A stretch of DNA of 38,138 nt from Eubacterium ruminantium (GTDB taxonomy: Bacteria; Bacillota; Clostridia; Lachnospirales; Lachnospiraceae), in contig FNUU01000006.1 of the NCBI GenBank assembly GCA_900108205.1, forward strand, positions 108,176 through 146,313. The letters are read 5' to 3'. The first letter of the stretch is position 1; every line of letters starts with the position of its first letter. This document shows, piece by piece, positions 1 through 8,864 of this stretch. The position numbers and the translations under genes are program-made. Below the pieces are notes generated by a model. The model ran no database searches and was not told the origin of the DNA. It worked only from the letters and a program-made list of their open reading frames with translations.

Positions 1-2196
1 GAAAATCCATATTATAACGGTGAACCATGGGAGGTATCTCTTGGTGAGTATAATGCAAGAGCTTTCAGAGGTATAAGTGTTGAGTACTATCAGGGCGAGA
101 CAAAGCTTGAAGGTGCACCTGTTAATGAAGGTACTTATACAGCAAAGGTATCGGTAGGTAAGGGCGAAAAGGCAGTATCAGTAGAAACTTCATTTGAAAT
201 TGTTCATCAGCATGCCTTTACATATACTGTTGATGGAGATACCATAACAGCATCATGCCCGGGACAGTGTGACATCACAGATGGACTTACCATGACTATT
301 ATAGCTCCGGAGGATCCTAAGTATAACGGCGAAGCATGGGAGGCAACTCTCAGTGAGTATAATACAACGGCATTCCCTGGTGAGTATGTTATCGAATATT
401 ACATAGATGGCGAAAAGCTTGACAGTGCTCCTGTAGAGGAAGGAACATATATAGCACAGATAACAGTAGGTGAGGGAGATGCAGCGGTTACAGCAAGTGT
501 AGAATTTACAATTGCTCATACTCATTTCTTCTCATACAGCGCTACAGGTAATACAATTACAGCCAGCTGTATTGATACATGCTATCTTGATGAAGGACTT
601 ACACTTACATTAATTGTTCCTGAAAATGCAGAATTTACCGGTGAGTTATGGGGAGCAACTCTTAGCGAATATAGCGGAGAAGTATTCCCTGTAATAGGCG
701 ATATTGAATACTATCAGGGTGAGACGAAGCTTGAAGGTGTTCCTGTAGCAGAAGGAACATATACAGTTAAGATAACAGCAGGTGACGGTACTTCGTCAGC
801 TACAGCTGTCGCAGAATTTACCATAGCTCATAAGCATAATTTCATTTATGCAGTTAATGGAAATACAGTAACGGCTCAATGCTATAGCACATGTGATGTA
901 ACAGATGGACTGACACTTACATTAAATGTTCCAAAGAATGCAAAATATGACAGATATGAATGGGAAGCAACTGTGAGTGATTATAATGAAGCAGTATTCC
1001 CTGTAATAAGTGATATTGAGTACTATAAGGGCGAGACAAAGCTTGAAGGTGTACCTGTTGATGCAGGTGATTACACTGCGAAGGTAACAGTAGGCGAAGG
1101 CGATAAGGCAGTTGTTGTAAGTGCAGACTATACTATAGCTCCTACAGAGTTTGATGATGACTTCGTATTTAAGAAGGGATCAAGCAAATTAAAATACACG
1201 GGCAGCCAAGTTAAGACTTCAGTTAAGGTGCTCTATGATGCAGGCGGCGACAGCTTTACTCTTGAAAAGGGTAAGGATTATACGGTAACCTACAGCAATA
1301 ACGTAAATATCGGAACAGCAAAGATCACAGTTAAGGGTATTGGTAACTTTACAGGTGAGAAGATACTTTACTTCAAGATAGTAACAAATCTTACTGCACA
1401 GCCTAAGAACCAGACAGTTAACTGCGGTGAAACAGCAGTGTTCAGCGCAGCTCAGGATATCCAGGGAGACATCACTTATGAATGGCAGATAAGCCAGGAC
1501 AATGGTAATACATGGAAGAAGAGCGGCGTATCAGGACAGGGTACAGATACCATAAATGTTACAGCCAAGGCTAACTACGATGGTTATATGTTCCGCTGCA
1601 AGATTTCAAATGGTACATGGACTGAATATACAAAGCCTGCAACTCTTAAGGTAAAGGCAGTTATTTCAGAGGAACCAGTTGATAAAAAAGCTTACTACGG
1701 TAATGTTGCAAGATTTACAGTTAAGGCTGCCGGTCCTGATATGAACTATCAGTGGCAGGTAATGAATGCAAGCGGCAAGTGGGTAAAAAGCTCAGCATCG
1801 GGTGCAGCCACAGCTACACTCAGTGTGACAGCTACATCATCACTTAACGGTAAGAAATTCAGATGTGTGATCACATCTAAGAATAATACACTTACCACCG
1901 CCGAAGTAACCTTAACAACAGTAAATAATATCAAAACTCAGCCGGTAGACAGAAAGGTCAAGGTTGGAGCCAAGACAGTATTTACTGTAAAGGCAGCAGG
2001 AAATGATCTGTCATACCAGTGGCAGGTGTACGTTAACGGTAAGTGGGTTAAGTCAGGATCTGAAGGCAGCGATACAGATAAACTTACTGTTACCGGAAAT
2101 ATGAAGTATAATGGTTACAAGTTCAGATGTCTGGTAACCAACGGAACAGTTCAGACTTACTCAGATGCAGCTACACTTGTGGTTGTTGAGAAATAA
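1..2196 (+). CDS. Repeat-rich surface/secreted protein, 5' end outside window
   Basis: The reading frame is open from base 1, so the true start lies upstream; an internal ATG at 292 is not the start. The visible 731 residues hold three to four tandem modules of about 90 residues, each with a YxGExWEAxLSEY-like segment, an EYYxGETKLEGVPV segment and an AEFTIAHxHxF segment. A bridging domain of about 90 residues follows (FVFKKGSSKLKYTGSQ onward). The C-terminus has three Ig-like repeats with the signature QWQV...KWVKS...YNGYKFRCxVTNG. Such architectures are typical of extracellular Lachnospiraceae proteins that bind polymers or host surfaces. No sortase motif, transmembrane helix or SLH domain is seen at the C-terminus, so how it is retained is unknown. 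Two hairpins follow the stop. Function is inferred from architecture only. Confidence 0.85.
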   Translation, partial: ENPYYNGEPWEVSLGEYNARAFRGISVEYYQGETKLEGAPVNEGTYTAKVSVGKGEKAVSVETSFEIVHQHAFTYTVDGDTITASCPGQCDITDGLTMTIIAPEDPKYNGEAWEATLSEYNTTAFPGEYVIEYYIDGEKLDSAPVEEGTYIAQITVGEGDAAVTASVEFTIAHTHFFSYSATGNTITASCIDTCYLDEGLTLTLIVPENAEFTGELWGATLSEYSGEVFPVIGDIEYYQGETKLEGVPVAEGTYTVKITAGDGTSSATAVAEFTIAHKHNFIYAVNGNTVTAQCYSTCDVTDGLTLTLNVPKNAKYDRYEWEATVSDYNEAVFPVISDIEYYKGETKLEGVPVDAGDYTAKVTVGEGDKAVVVSADYTIAPTEFDDDFVFKKGSSKLKYTGSQVKTSVKVLYDAGGDSFTLEKGKDYTVTYSNNVNIGTAKITVKGIGNFTGEKILYFKIVTNLTAQPKNQTVNCGETAVFSAAQDIQGDITYEWQISQDNGNTWKKSGVSGQGTDTINVTAKANYDGYMFRCKISNGTWTEYTKPATLKVKAVISEEPVDKKAYYGNVARFTVKAAGPDMNYQWQVMNASGKWVKSSASGAATATLSVTATSSLNGKKFRCVITSKNNTLTTAEVTLTTVNNIKTQPVDRKVKVGAKTVFTVKAAGNDLSYQWQVYVNGKWVKSGSEGSDTDKLTVTGNMKYNGYKFRCLVTNGTVQTYSDAATLVVVEK

Positions 2197-2242
2197 TAGT
2201 TTTGATGTGATATGATACCATAGGGACTATCGTTCCGAAGGA

Positions 2243-2271
2243 TTATGAGAAGTGTTTTTTACTTCTCATAA
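2243..2271 (+). terminator. Perfect 11-bp hairpin after the surface protein gene
   Basis: TTATGAGAAGT (2243-2253) and its exact complement (2261-2271) flank a T-rich 7-nt loop. No U-tract follows, so it may be an RNA stabiliser or a first stop signal ahead of the stronger terminator at 2306. Its left arm contains GGATTATGAG, a 10-mer that recurs in three other intergenic regions of the window. Confidence 0.5.
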
Positions 2272-2305
2272 TGTAGTCATAAAAATATCATAATAAAAAA
2301 ATGAA

Positions 2306-2342
2306 CGCTCGCGATGGAGTAACCTGTCGCGGGCGCTTTTTT
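2306..2342 (+). terminator. Intrinsic terminator of the surface protein gene
   Basis: A 9-bp GC-rich stem (2306-2314 with 2327-2335, one G-U pair) is followed by a run of six T. It ends transcription of the upstream repeat protein before the acyltransferase gene. Confidence 0.85.
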
Positions 2343-2468
2343 GCTCTGCGGCATACGTTTCTGATGAACTAAAATCACACCTGACTACAGTCAAAAGAGT
2401 TGTGGAAATCGTTTAAATTACAGGTGTTGGAAAATGAAAAAATAACTCTATCAATATGCCGCCCTGTC

Positions 2469-2497
2469 TTGTTTTTTTGTGGAATTTGCTATATTAT
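2469..2497 (+). promoter_or_regulatory. Probable sigma-A promoter for the acyltransferase gene
   Basis: TTGTTT (2469-2474), a 17-bp spacer and TATTAT (2492-2497) lie 56 bases before the ATG. The rest of 2343-2468 shows no gene and no clear structure. Confidence 0.45.
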
Positions 2498-2553
2498 ATA
2501 GAAGAGGCTAGATGTATTTTTTTACAGCTGTTGTTTGTTTTGGGGAGGTAGAA

Positions 2554-4206
2554 ATGGATAATAAGAGGTCTAAAAAGAATCGGGGACTTGATGGATTAAG
2601 GGGAATTACAATACTGGTAGTTCTTTTGGCACTTCTAATACCGGACATCTTTAAATCAGGGGATCTGGCACTTCAGATGTTCAGCGTCGTTATTGGTTAT
2701 ATCACAACCGTAACTGCTTCCGGAATGATGAGGAAGAATAAATATAAGATAACTGACTTCTATATAAAGAGATTAAAGAATTATTATCCTGAAATCATAA
2801 CACTTTTTCTGACATTCTGTGGACTTGCAGTCATCTTTGCACATTCATATACAAGGCAGGTAGGAAAGAACGTTCTTAATTCGATTCTTGGACTGACTCT
2901 GTTTTTCCTTGTATTTCCATTGCTTTTCTATATCTGGAATATGATAGCAGACAAAAATGGCCCGACAGCCGCAAATATATTTCTTGTGATCGTTGAGGCT
3001 GTTGTAACCATAGTTATAATTGTTGTAAACAAGCCTGCAATCAATATTTATCCGTTTATTGTGGGTATGATAGCTGCGCTGGTTTATAAGAAGAAACTTA
3101 AATATGAGTCTCTTCCGAAGGATTACAGAAGAAACAGACTTATCATGTTTCTGATAGCTTCACTTGTGACTCTGCTGGGAATCATTTTTATAAATGGCAA
3201 TGGAGACCTGGAGCAGATTCTGACCGCAGTTATTGGCGCGGCTATGGGTGTTATGGTATGGCTTGCCACAGCATCTTATCTGAAGATAGGAAGTACGGTT
3301 GATATTGTGATATTTAAAACAGCCGGAAAAATGTGGCTGGAATTCCTGATGACATATACTGCCATGACCTCCATATTTGGAGCAAAGGGTTGGACAGGCT
3401 TCGGAGCAAGATGTATTTTGGTCATACTTATCCCTGCAATAACATTTGTTATATATAAGACCATTCATTTCCTGAATGTGGAAATGATAAAGGATAGACT
3501 TTCAGGAGTTGGCAATGAAAGCGATTCGGCTAAAAAATTATTAATGATCGCTCCGCTTTTTGTTTTAACTGTTCTGATCCTGCTTGGATTTATAGGACTT
3601 ATTGTATTTGGCAAGTCTAAGGATACGGAAGAGAAGAAGCCGACCACCACAACAGAAGCAACTGTTGCAAAGACTACGGAGCTTACCACAGCAGAGAAGA
3701 CAACAGAGGCAACTACAACAGAGGCTGCTAAGCCGGCGGATTCCGCAAAGGTTACCATCGTTGGAGACTTTATGCTGCAGGGCATCACTTACGACCTGCC
3801 GGATAAGATGCCGAATGTATATATCGATGCATCTCAGAACAGACAGGTTGTTTATTCGGATTCCGTGATCAATGATCTTAAGGAAGCAGGCAATCTTAGA
3901 GATATAGTCGTTCTCATCCTTGGTACAAATGGTGATTTCTCAGAGGAGGATGGTCAGGCAGTTCTTGATGCTATAGGAAAAGAGAGAAAAATCTACTGGG
4001 TTAATACTTACGGAACCAGTCTTCCTCAGATTGATGATGTAAATAAGACAATCGATACTCTGGCCGGAAAGAATGCAAATCTTACGGTTATTGACTGGAA
4101 CGGACTTGTTAAAAATCATCCTGAATACGTTGGAGACGGCGGCCCATTCCTTACAGGAGAGGGTATAGATGCACTTGTAGAGCTTATATATAATTCAGTG
4201 CATTAA
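2554..4206 (+). CDS. Acyltransferase-3-like membrane protein with degenerate SGNH domain
   Basis: 550 aa. The start at 2554 is chosen over the ATG at 2512 because GGGGAGGT lies 5-11 bases before it. Residues about 11-370 form roughly ten membrane helices beginning with LDGLRGI, the signature of OafA/OatA-type acyltransferase-3 proteins. A Thr/Glu-rich linker (about residues 360-395) leads to an extracellular SGNH-hydrolase-like domain. In working OatA-like enzymes these parts O-acetylate cell-wall glycans or surface polysaccharides. Here key residues are missing: the His that normally follows LDGLRG by about 11 residues is Leu (L27 region), the SGNH nucleophile motif GDS reads GDF (404-406), and the C-terminal DxxH reads DGGPF (528-532). 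It looks like a pseudoenzyme, perhaps a scaffold or export partner. The gene is monocistronic between two terminators. Confidence 0.8.
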   Translation: MDNKRSKKNRGLDGLRGITILVVLLALLIPDIFKSGDLALQMFSVVIGYITTVTASGMMRKNKYKITDFYIKRLKNYYPEIITLFLTFCGLAVIFAHSYTRQVGKNVLNSILGLTLFFLVFPLLFYIWNMIADKNGPTAANIFLVIVEAVVTIVIIVVNKPAINIYPFIVGMIAALVYKKKLKYESLPKDYRRNRLIMFLIASLVTLLGIIFINGNGDLEQILTAVIGAAMGVMVWLATASYLKIGSTVDIVIFKTAGKMWLEFLMTYTAMTSIFGAKGWTGFGARCILVILIPAITFVIYKTIHFLNVEMIKDRLSGVGNESDSAKKLLMIAPLFVLTVLILLGFIGLIVFGKSKDTEEKKPTTTTEATVAKTTELTTAEKTTEATTTEAAKPADSAKVTIVGDFMLQGITYDLPDKMPNVYIDASQNRQVVYSDSVINDLKEAGNLRDIVVLILGTNGDFSEEDGQAVLDAIGKERKIYWVNTYGTSLPQIDDVNKTIDTLAGKNANLTVIDWNGLVKNHPEYVGDGGPFLTGEGIDALVELIYNSVH

Positions 4207-4251
4207 ATATGCAGCTCGTTAAATATGTGGCTCATTTAATATACAGTTCAT
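4204..4251 (+). repeat. Three tandem 16-bp units starting at the stop codon
   Basis: Units 4204-4219, 4220-4235 and 4236-4251 share the pattern TAAATATRYRGYTCAT. The first unit begins with the TAA stop of the acyltransferase gene. A fourth, isolated copy (TAAAAATACAGCTCAT) lies at 7462-7477 after the MoxR gene. Confidence 0.7.
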
Positions 4252-4303
4252 AAGTTTGTGAGTGATGCTGGAATACCGAGATAACAAAAAAATATTAATA
4301 ATC

Positions 4304-4332
4304 AAGCGGTGCCTATGCTGCACCGCTTTTTT
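4304..4332 (+). terminator. Intrinsic terminator after the acyltransferase gene
   Basis: Perfect 9-bp stem AAGCGGTGC (4304-4312) with GCACCGCTT (4320-4328), a 7-nt loop and six T in a row. Confidence 0.9.
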
Positions 4333-4388
4333 AAAACCGATAGTTTATTGATACTAAATGGTAATACGAGCAAACAATCAGCGGTTTA

Positions 4389-5840
4389 ATGATATTAAAT
4401 GGTGATATGAGTATGGATATATCAGAGAAAGAAAAAAAGGAAAAAATAGAAAAACTGGCCCAAAAGATACTGGGTATTGCCAGAGATCAGATTGCAGTTA
4501 ATCTGAGATTTCTGGATATTGTACTGGCAGAACTGAAGCTGATCCCAAAGTATGATATTAAACCGGCAGGAGCAACTGTCGGCGGAGGCATGGCAACAGA
4601 CGGAGGGTATATTTATTATAATCCGGTGTGGGTGCTTCAGAATTATAAGAAGGAGCCTGCGGTAATAACCAGGACCTACCTTCATTTGATGCTGCATCTT
4701 TTGTTTTTTCATCCGTTCGGCTATGACAAGATAGATATGCAGCTTTGGGACCTCGCGGCGGACGTTTCGGTAGAAGCGGTCATACTTTCCATGAATATAA
4801 GGGCGTTTGCTTTGGAAAGAGACAGTGAAGCCATGGAGGAACTGAAGATTCTGAAGAGACAGGCCGGTGCCCTGACTGCCGAAAAAATCTATAAATATTT
4901 AAGAACCTACGGCCTTTCCGAAGCCGGAAAGATAAGATGGTTCGTGCTTTATCACAGGGATGAGCATATTTACTGGCGCAAGAAAAAGGAGATAAGCATT
5001 CAGCTGGAAAAATGGCAGAAGATAAGTGAGAGAGTAAAGACTGATCTGAAGAATTTTTCAAGAGGCGGTATCGCAAATGAAGAGCTGGATACCAATCTGA
5101 AGGATGCGGTAAAGGAAAAATATGATTACTCAAATCTGCTGAAAAAATTCATGACAACCGGCGAGAACGTTCAGGTAAATGATGACGAGTTCGACTATAT
5201 TTATTATACCTATGGCATGGAGAAGTATGGAAATATGCCCCTGATTGAACCACTCGAATATAAAGAGGATGAAAAGATAAGGGAATTTGTAATAGTACTT
5301 GATACTTCAGCGTCTACCAAAGGGGCGGTTGTACAGGCATTTTTGAAAAAGACCTACAGCATACTTAAAAGTAAGGATAACTTCTTCACGGAGGTGAATA
5401 TACATATAATCCAGTGTGACAGTAAGGTGCAGAGTGATACCAAGATCAGAAATAATGAAGAATTTATAGAGTTCTGCAACAATGTCAAGCTGAAGGGTTT
5501 TGGTACTACTGATTTCAGACCGGCCTTCAAATATGTAGATGAGCTGATCGCAAAGAAGGAGCTGACCAATCTCAAGGGGCTGATATATTTCACGGATGGA
5601 TATGGTGATTATCCTGCCAAAATGCCGGATTATGATGTAATGTTTGCCTTCCTTCAGGAGGATGAATATGCACCGAAGCCGCCGGTATGGGCATATAAGG
5701 TTTTGCTCGAACCGGAGGAGCTGGAGCTGGAGGCTATCCGGGCTGAACAGGAGACGCGAAAGAAAACAGCAGAGCAGGAAGCACGAAAGAAGTCGGCGGA
5801 AGATAATATTGCTAATAATGATATACATGTAGATGAATAA
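4389..5840 (+). CDS. VWA-like / DUF2201 metallopeptidase-like protein
   Basis: 483 aa. The N-terminal half matches the putative metallopeptidase domain usually paired with a VWA-like domain (COG3864/DUF2201): residues 96-110 read YLHLMLHLLFFHPF, giving H99-x3-H103 and H108 in the place of an HExxH helix, but with Leu rather than Glu after the first His. The C-terminal half is VWA-like with an intact metal-ion adhesion site: DTSAS (305-309), TTD (373-375) and TDGYGD (402-407). The tail is a charged Glu/Arg/Lys/Ala helix. The next gene is a MoxR ATPase; MoxR-VWA pairs generally act together as chaperone-like machines inserting metals or remodelling proteins. Start 4389 has no clear ribosome binding site; ATG 4407 or 4413 are alternatives. 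A direct repeat of the start region (GATACTAAATGGTAATACGAG) sits 40 bases upstream. Confidence 0.85.
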   Translation: MILNGDMSMDISEKEKKEKIEKLAQKILGIARDQIAVNLRFLDIVLAELKLIPKYDIKPAGATVGGGMATDGGYIYYNPVWVLQNYKKEPAVITRTYLHLMLHLLFFHPFGYDKIDMQLWDLAADVSVEAVILSMNIRAFALERDSEAMEELKILKRQAGALTAEKIYKYLRTYGLSEAGKIRWFVLYHRDEHIYWRKKKEISIQLEKWQKISERVKTDLKNFSRGGIANEELDTNLKDAVKEKYDYSNLLKKFMTTGENVQVNDDEFDYIYYTYGMEKYGNMPLIEPLEYKEDEKIREFVIVLDTSASTKGAVVQAFLKKTYSILKSKDNFFTEVNIHIIQCDSKVQSDTKIRNNEEFIEFCNNVKLKGFGTTDFRPAFKYVDELIAKKELTNLKGLIYFTDGYGDYPAKMPDYDVMFAFLQEDEYAPKPPVWAYKVLLEPEELELEAIRAEQETRKKTAEQEARKKSAEDNIANNDIHVDE

Positions 5841-5921
5841 AAGTGATTGCTTTTGAATTGATAACGGTTTAATTTAGGCAGATGAATAACAGAAAAGACA
5901 GGCAGATGATCGGAGGAATAT

Positions 5922-7445
5922 ATGAATATAAATGATGCGAAAAATTATATTAAAAATGATGTAAGTTTATATCTTATGAAGAATGAATGGGGAGAGTACA
6001 GAATACCGGTAGTACGTCAGAGACCGATCTTTTTGCTGGGGGCTCCGGGAATCGGAAAGACGGCCATAATGGAGCAGGTGGCATCTGAACTCGGTATTGC
6101 GCTGGTTTCATATTCCATGACTCATCATACAAGACAGTCGGCCCTCGGCCTTCCATTTATCAGACATGAATCTTATGAGGGCATGGAGTATGATGTTTCG
6201 GAATATACCATGAGCGAAATCATAGCATCGATATATTCTGTTATGAGAGACTCCGGAGTTAAGGAAGGCATACTCTTCCTGGACGAGATAAACTGCGTAT
6301 CGGAAACTCTGGCTCCGTCGATGCTCCAGTTCCTGCAGTATAAAGTATTCGGAAAGCACAGGATACCGGACGGCTGGGTTATAGTTACCGCAGGAAATCC
6401 TCCGGAATATAATAAAAGCGTTCGTGAATTCGACGTTGTAACAATGGACAGACTGAAGGTACTTGAGGTTGAGGCGGACTATGATACCTGGAAGAAATAT
6501 GCCAGAGAGCACGGTGTAAGAAGTGAGGTGACCAGCTTCCTGGAGATTCATAAAGACTATTTCTACCACATGGAAATGACAGTTAAAGGCCGTTCATACG
6601 TTACAGCCAGAGGATGGGAGGATCTTTCGACTATACTTGCTCTGTATAACGAAAGGAATCTTCCGGTGGATGAGACTCTTGTGGGCCAGTATATAAGAAA
6701 TGATAAGATAGTTAAGGAATTCACTGCTTATTACGATCTTTATAACAAATATAAGCGCGATTACAGGCTGGAGGATATTCTGTCGGGAAATCCGCCTGAA
6801 AGTGCATTTAAACGCAGTCAGAATGCGGGATTTGATGAAAGACTGTCTGTTCTGGGCATGCTTATGGACAGACTGGAGTCGGAGATTGGCGATGTTATTG
6901 AGAAGACAGATTTCCTTGCAGACCTTCTGAAGCTTCTTAAACAGCTGAAAGCAAATGATCAAAAATTCGAAACTGCTTCAGAGGTAATAGGTTTCCTGGA
7001 AAAATGCAACGATGCTCAGAGAATAAAGATGGATAAGCTGGCCAAGGCAAATTCTTTATCTGACAAGGATAAGAAGAAATACAGAAGGATGATCGAGCAT
7101 CTGAACAGAACGGTCAAAGAGATCGTGATGGTTGGTTCGGAGGCGAAAACCTATGATGAAGCCTTTAAAATTGTCAGAATGATATATGAAGATGCAGTAG
7201 CTGATATGAAAGAGGATGTCAAGACAACAAAGGAGAGGATGCACAATCTTTTTGCTTACGTTGAGAAAGCATTCGCAGAGGGCAATGAAATGCTGCTTCT
7301 CGTCACAGAGCTTACGGTAAATGAAAACTCTTCAAGATTCATTGCACAGTTTGGATCAGAAGACTATACCAAGGCAAGTGAAACGTTGATGCTGGCTGAG
7401 AGGCAGGATGCAATCAAGAAAGAAATCCTCGAGCTGGATATATAG
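5922..7445 (+). CDS. MoxR-family AAA+ ATPase
   Basis: 507 aa; start supported by CGGAGGA 6-12 bases upstream. Walker A is GAPGIGKT (residues 40-47), Walker B is ILFLDE (117-122), sensor 1 is the Asn in TAGNPP (about 159) and the arginine finger is probably R177 in TMDRLKV. The last 200 residues are helical and charged, longer than the usual MoxR lid of about 100 residues. Placed 81 bases after the VWA gene in the same direction, it forms the ATPase/VWA couple typical of MoxR systems, in which ATP hydrolysis drives maturation of a client together with the VWA partner. The client is not evident; the following LRR protein is a candidate third member. Confidence 0.88.
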   Translation: MNINDAKNYIKNDVSLYLMKNEWGEYRIPVVRQRPIFLLGAPGIGKTAIMEQVASELGIALVSYSMTHHTRQSALGLPFIRHESYEGMEYDVSEYTMSEIIASIYSVMRDSGVKEGILFLDEINCVSETLAPSMLQFLQYKVFGKHRIPDGWVIVTAGNPPEYNKSVREFDVVTMDRLKVLEVEADYDTWKKYAREHGVRSEVTSFLEIHKDYFYHMEMTVKGRSYVTARGWEDLSTILALYNERNLPVDETLVGQYIRNDKIVKEFTAYYDLYNKYKRDYRLEDILSGNPPESAFKRSQNAGFDERLSVLGMLMDRLESEIGDVIEKTDFLADLLKLLKQLKANDQKFETASEVIGFLEKCNDAQRIKMDKLAKANSLSDKDKKKYRRMIEHLNRTVKEIVMVGSEAKTYDEAFKIVRMIYEDAVADMKEDVKTTKERMHNLFAYVEKAFAEGNEMLLLVTELTVNENSSRFIAQFGSEDYTKASETLMLAERQDAIKKEILELDI

Positions 7446-7512
7446 AGAATATCTGAGATGTTAAAAATACAGCTCATAATCCTGCTGACTGATGTTATTC
7501 CGGTATCTGATC

Positions 7513-7655
7513 CAGAAAAACAGCCGGTGTGACAGCAGCATACTGTTCAAAAAAAACAGCCGGTGTGACAGCAGCATACAGTTCAGAAAAACAGCCGGTG
7601 TGACAGCAGCATACAGTTCAAAAAAAACAGCCGGATGAGATATCTATATACAGTT
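7513..7655 (+). repeat. Tandem 35-36 bp repeat, three full copies and one decayed
   Basis: Units 7513-7547, 7548-7583 and 7584-7618 share AACAGCCGGTGTGACAGCAG and end in ATACWGTT; a fourth, diverged unit spans 7619-7655. They fill most of the 243-base gap between the MoxR and LRR genes. Nothing else, including no clear promoter, is visible in the gap. The high identity of the units points to recent expansion. Confidence 0.85.
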
Positions 7656-7688
7656 TAAATATATAAAGTATAACAGGAGATAGATGAT

Positions 7689-8621
7689 ATGGCAGACAAG
7701 GTGATAAACACAGCCGCGGGTCAGTTATATTATGTTGAAAAAGATGACCGTGTGAATATAACTTCATATGCCGGGGAGGATGAGAGTCTTATCATTCCGG
7801 AAGAGATAGCAGGACTTCCTGTGAGGAAGATAGACAAGAAGGCTTTTATGAATGCAAAAAGACTGAGGTCGGTGGTGCTTCCGGATACCATCAGAAAGCT
7901 TGCGGATTGGAGCTTTTCTTATTGCAGGATGCTCAGCACCGTGGAGCTTCCGAGGAAGAAGATCACTATGGGGCATTCACCATTTCTGGGAGACGACAGG
8001 CTTGAGAAGATAAGTCTGAGGAGTAGAAAAAAATATCCGGATGAGGCATGGCTGGCAATGTCTGAAAAGGACAGAGATGATACGGCGGTTCTTCTCGCAT
8101 CGCTTTACAACATGAAGGGGGCGGATCATCTGCTTAATTGCAGTACGGCAGGTACACCTGAATGGTTTGAAGGGCTGGACAGGAGACTGCTGGAATTTAT
8201 AGATGAACCCGATGAGGAAGGACATGCTGAAATGATCCTCTGCGGTGAAGAAGATCTTGAATGTACGCTGGATGTTTTTATCACCAATAAGAGAAAGAAA
8301 AAATCGCGAATATCATTTATGCGTATTCTTCATCCTGCCGGACTTTCAGAGAAGGCAGAGGAGAGATATAAGGCTTATCTGACAGGACATTCAGTCGGAT
8401 GCAGTTCCGATGAGGCATGGCTCGTACTGAAGGAAGAGTATGGGCATCTCAAAGAGTACTATGAGTGTTATGTTAACCTCGGCTGCCTGAATGATGATAA
8501 TTTCAGTGATACTATGCAGGATCTTGGAGATAAACAGGCGGAGATGAAGGCATATTTCCTCAGATGGAAGGAAGCAAATAAGCCGGCTGAAGAAGATTTC
8601 TTCGACAGCTTCGAGCTTTAA
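7689..8621 (+). CDS. Leucine-rich repeat (BspA-like) protein
   Basis: 310 aa, start supported by AGGAG about 9 bases upstream. Residues about 30-125 contain three to four BspA-type (LRR_5) repeats such as LIIPEEIAGLPVRKIDKKAF and SVVLPDTIRKLADWSFSYC. The C-terminal 180 residues are acidic and unassigned. There is no signal peptide or membrane segment, so unlike most BspA-like proteins it should be cytosolic, which suits a partner role with the MoxR-VWA pair just upstream. It is separated from them by the tandem repeat block. Confidence 0.75.
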   Translation: MADKVINTAAGQLYYVEKDDRVNITSYAGEDESLIIPEEIAGLPVRKIDKKAFMNAKRLRSVVLPDTIRKLADWSFSYCRMLSTVELPRKKITMGHSPFLGDDRLEKISLRSRKKYPDEAWLAMSEKDRDDTAVLLASLYNMKGADHLLNCSTAGTPEWFEGLDRRLLEFIDEPDEEGHAEMILCGEEDLECTLDVFITNKRKKKSRISFMRILHPAGLSEKAEERYKAYLTGHSVGCSSDEAWLVLKEEYGHLKEYYECYVNLGCLNDDNFSDTMQDLGDKQAEMKAYFLRWKEANKPAEEDFFDSFEL

Positions 8622-8707
8622 TTCCACTATTTACAATTGTTTTTCAGAGTGTTAACATTGTGACTATATAGATTAATATGGCATGATATCCGTTGACGGC
8701 CACCAAT

Positions 8708-8836
8708 TTATGAGAAGAAAAAAGCATCTCATAATCCTGCGGATAGTTTTGGGGTATATAATATCTGCGGCTAAGCGGATATGTCATAGCATCTATAGTA
8801 AATATATGTAATTGGTGTCATAATCTTTTTTGACAC
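8708..8836 (+). promoter_or_regulatory. Two inverted repeats in the leader of the wall-anchored protein gene
   Basis: TTATGAGA (8708-8715) pairs with TCTCATAA (8727-8734), resembling the hairpin at 2243. GTGTCA (8815-8820) pairs with TGACAC (8831-8836) just before the AAAGGAGA ribosome binding site (8851-8858). A TATAAT box lies at 8757-8762 without a convincing -35 box. The 243-base gap between genes holds no reading frame of note. A regulatory role is inferred. Confidence 0.4.
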
Positions 8837-8864
8837 TTACATAAAAAAGAAAAGGAGAAAAAAG

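Noticed and set aside
3602..3868. 88-aa Arg/Gln-rich frame inside the acyltransferase gene
   Set aside because: Shadow of the Thr-rich linker in another frame.
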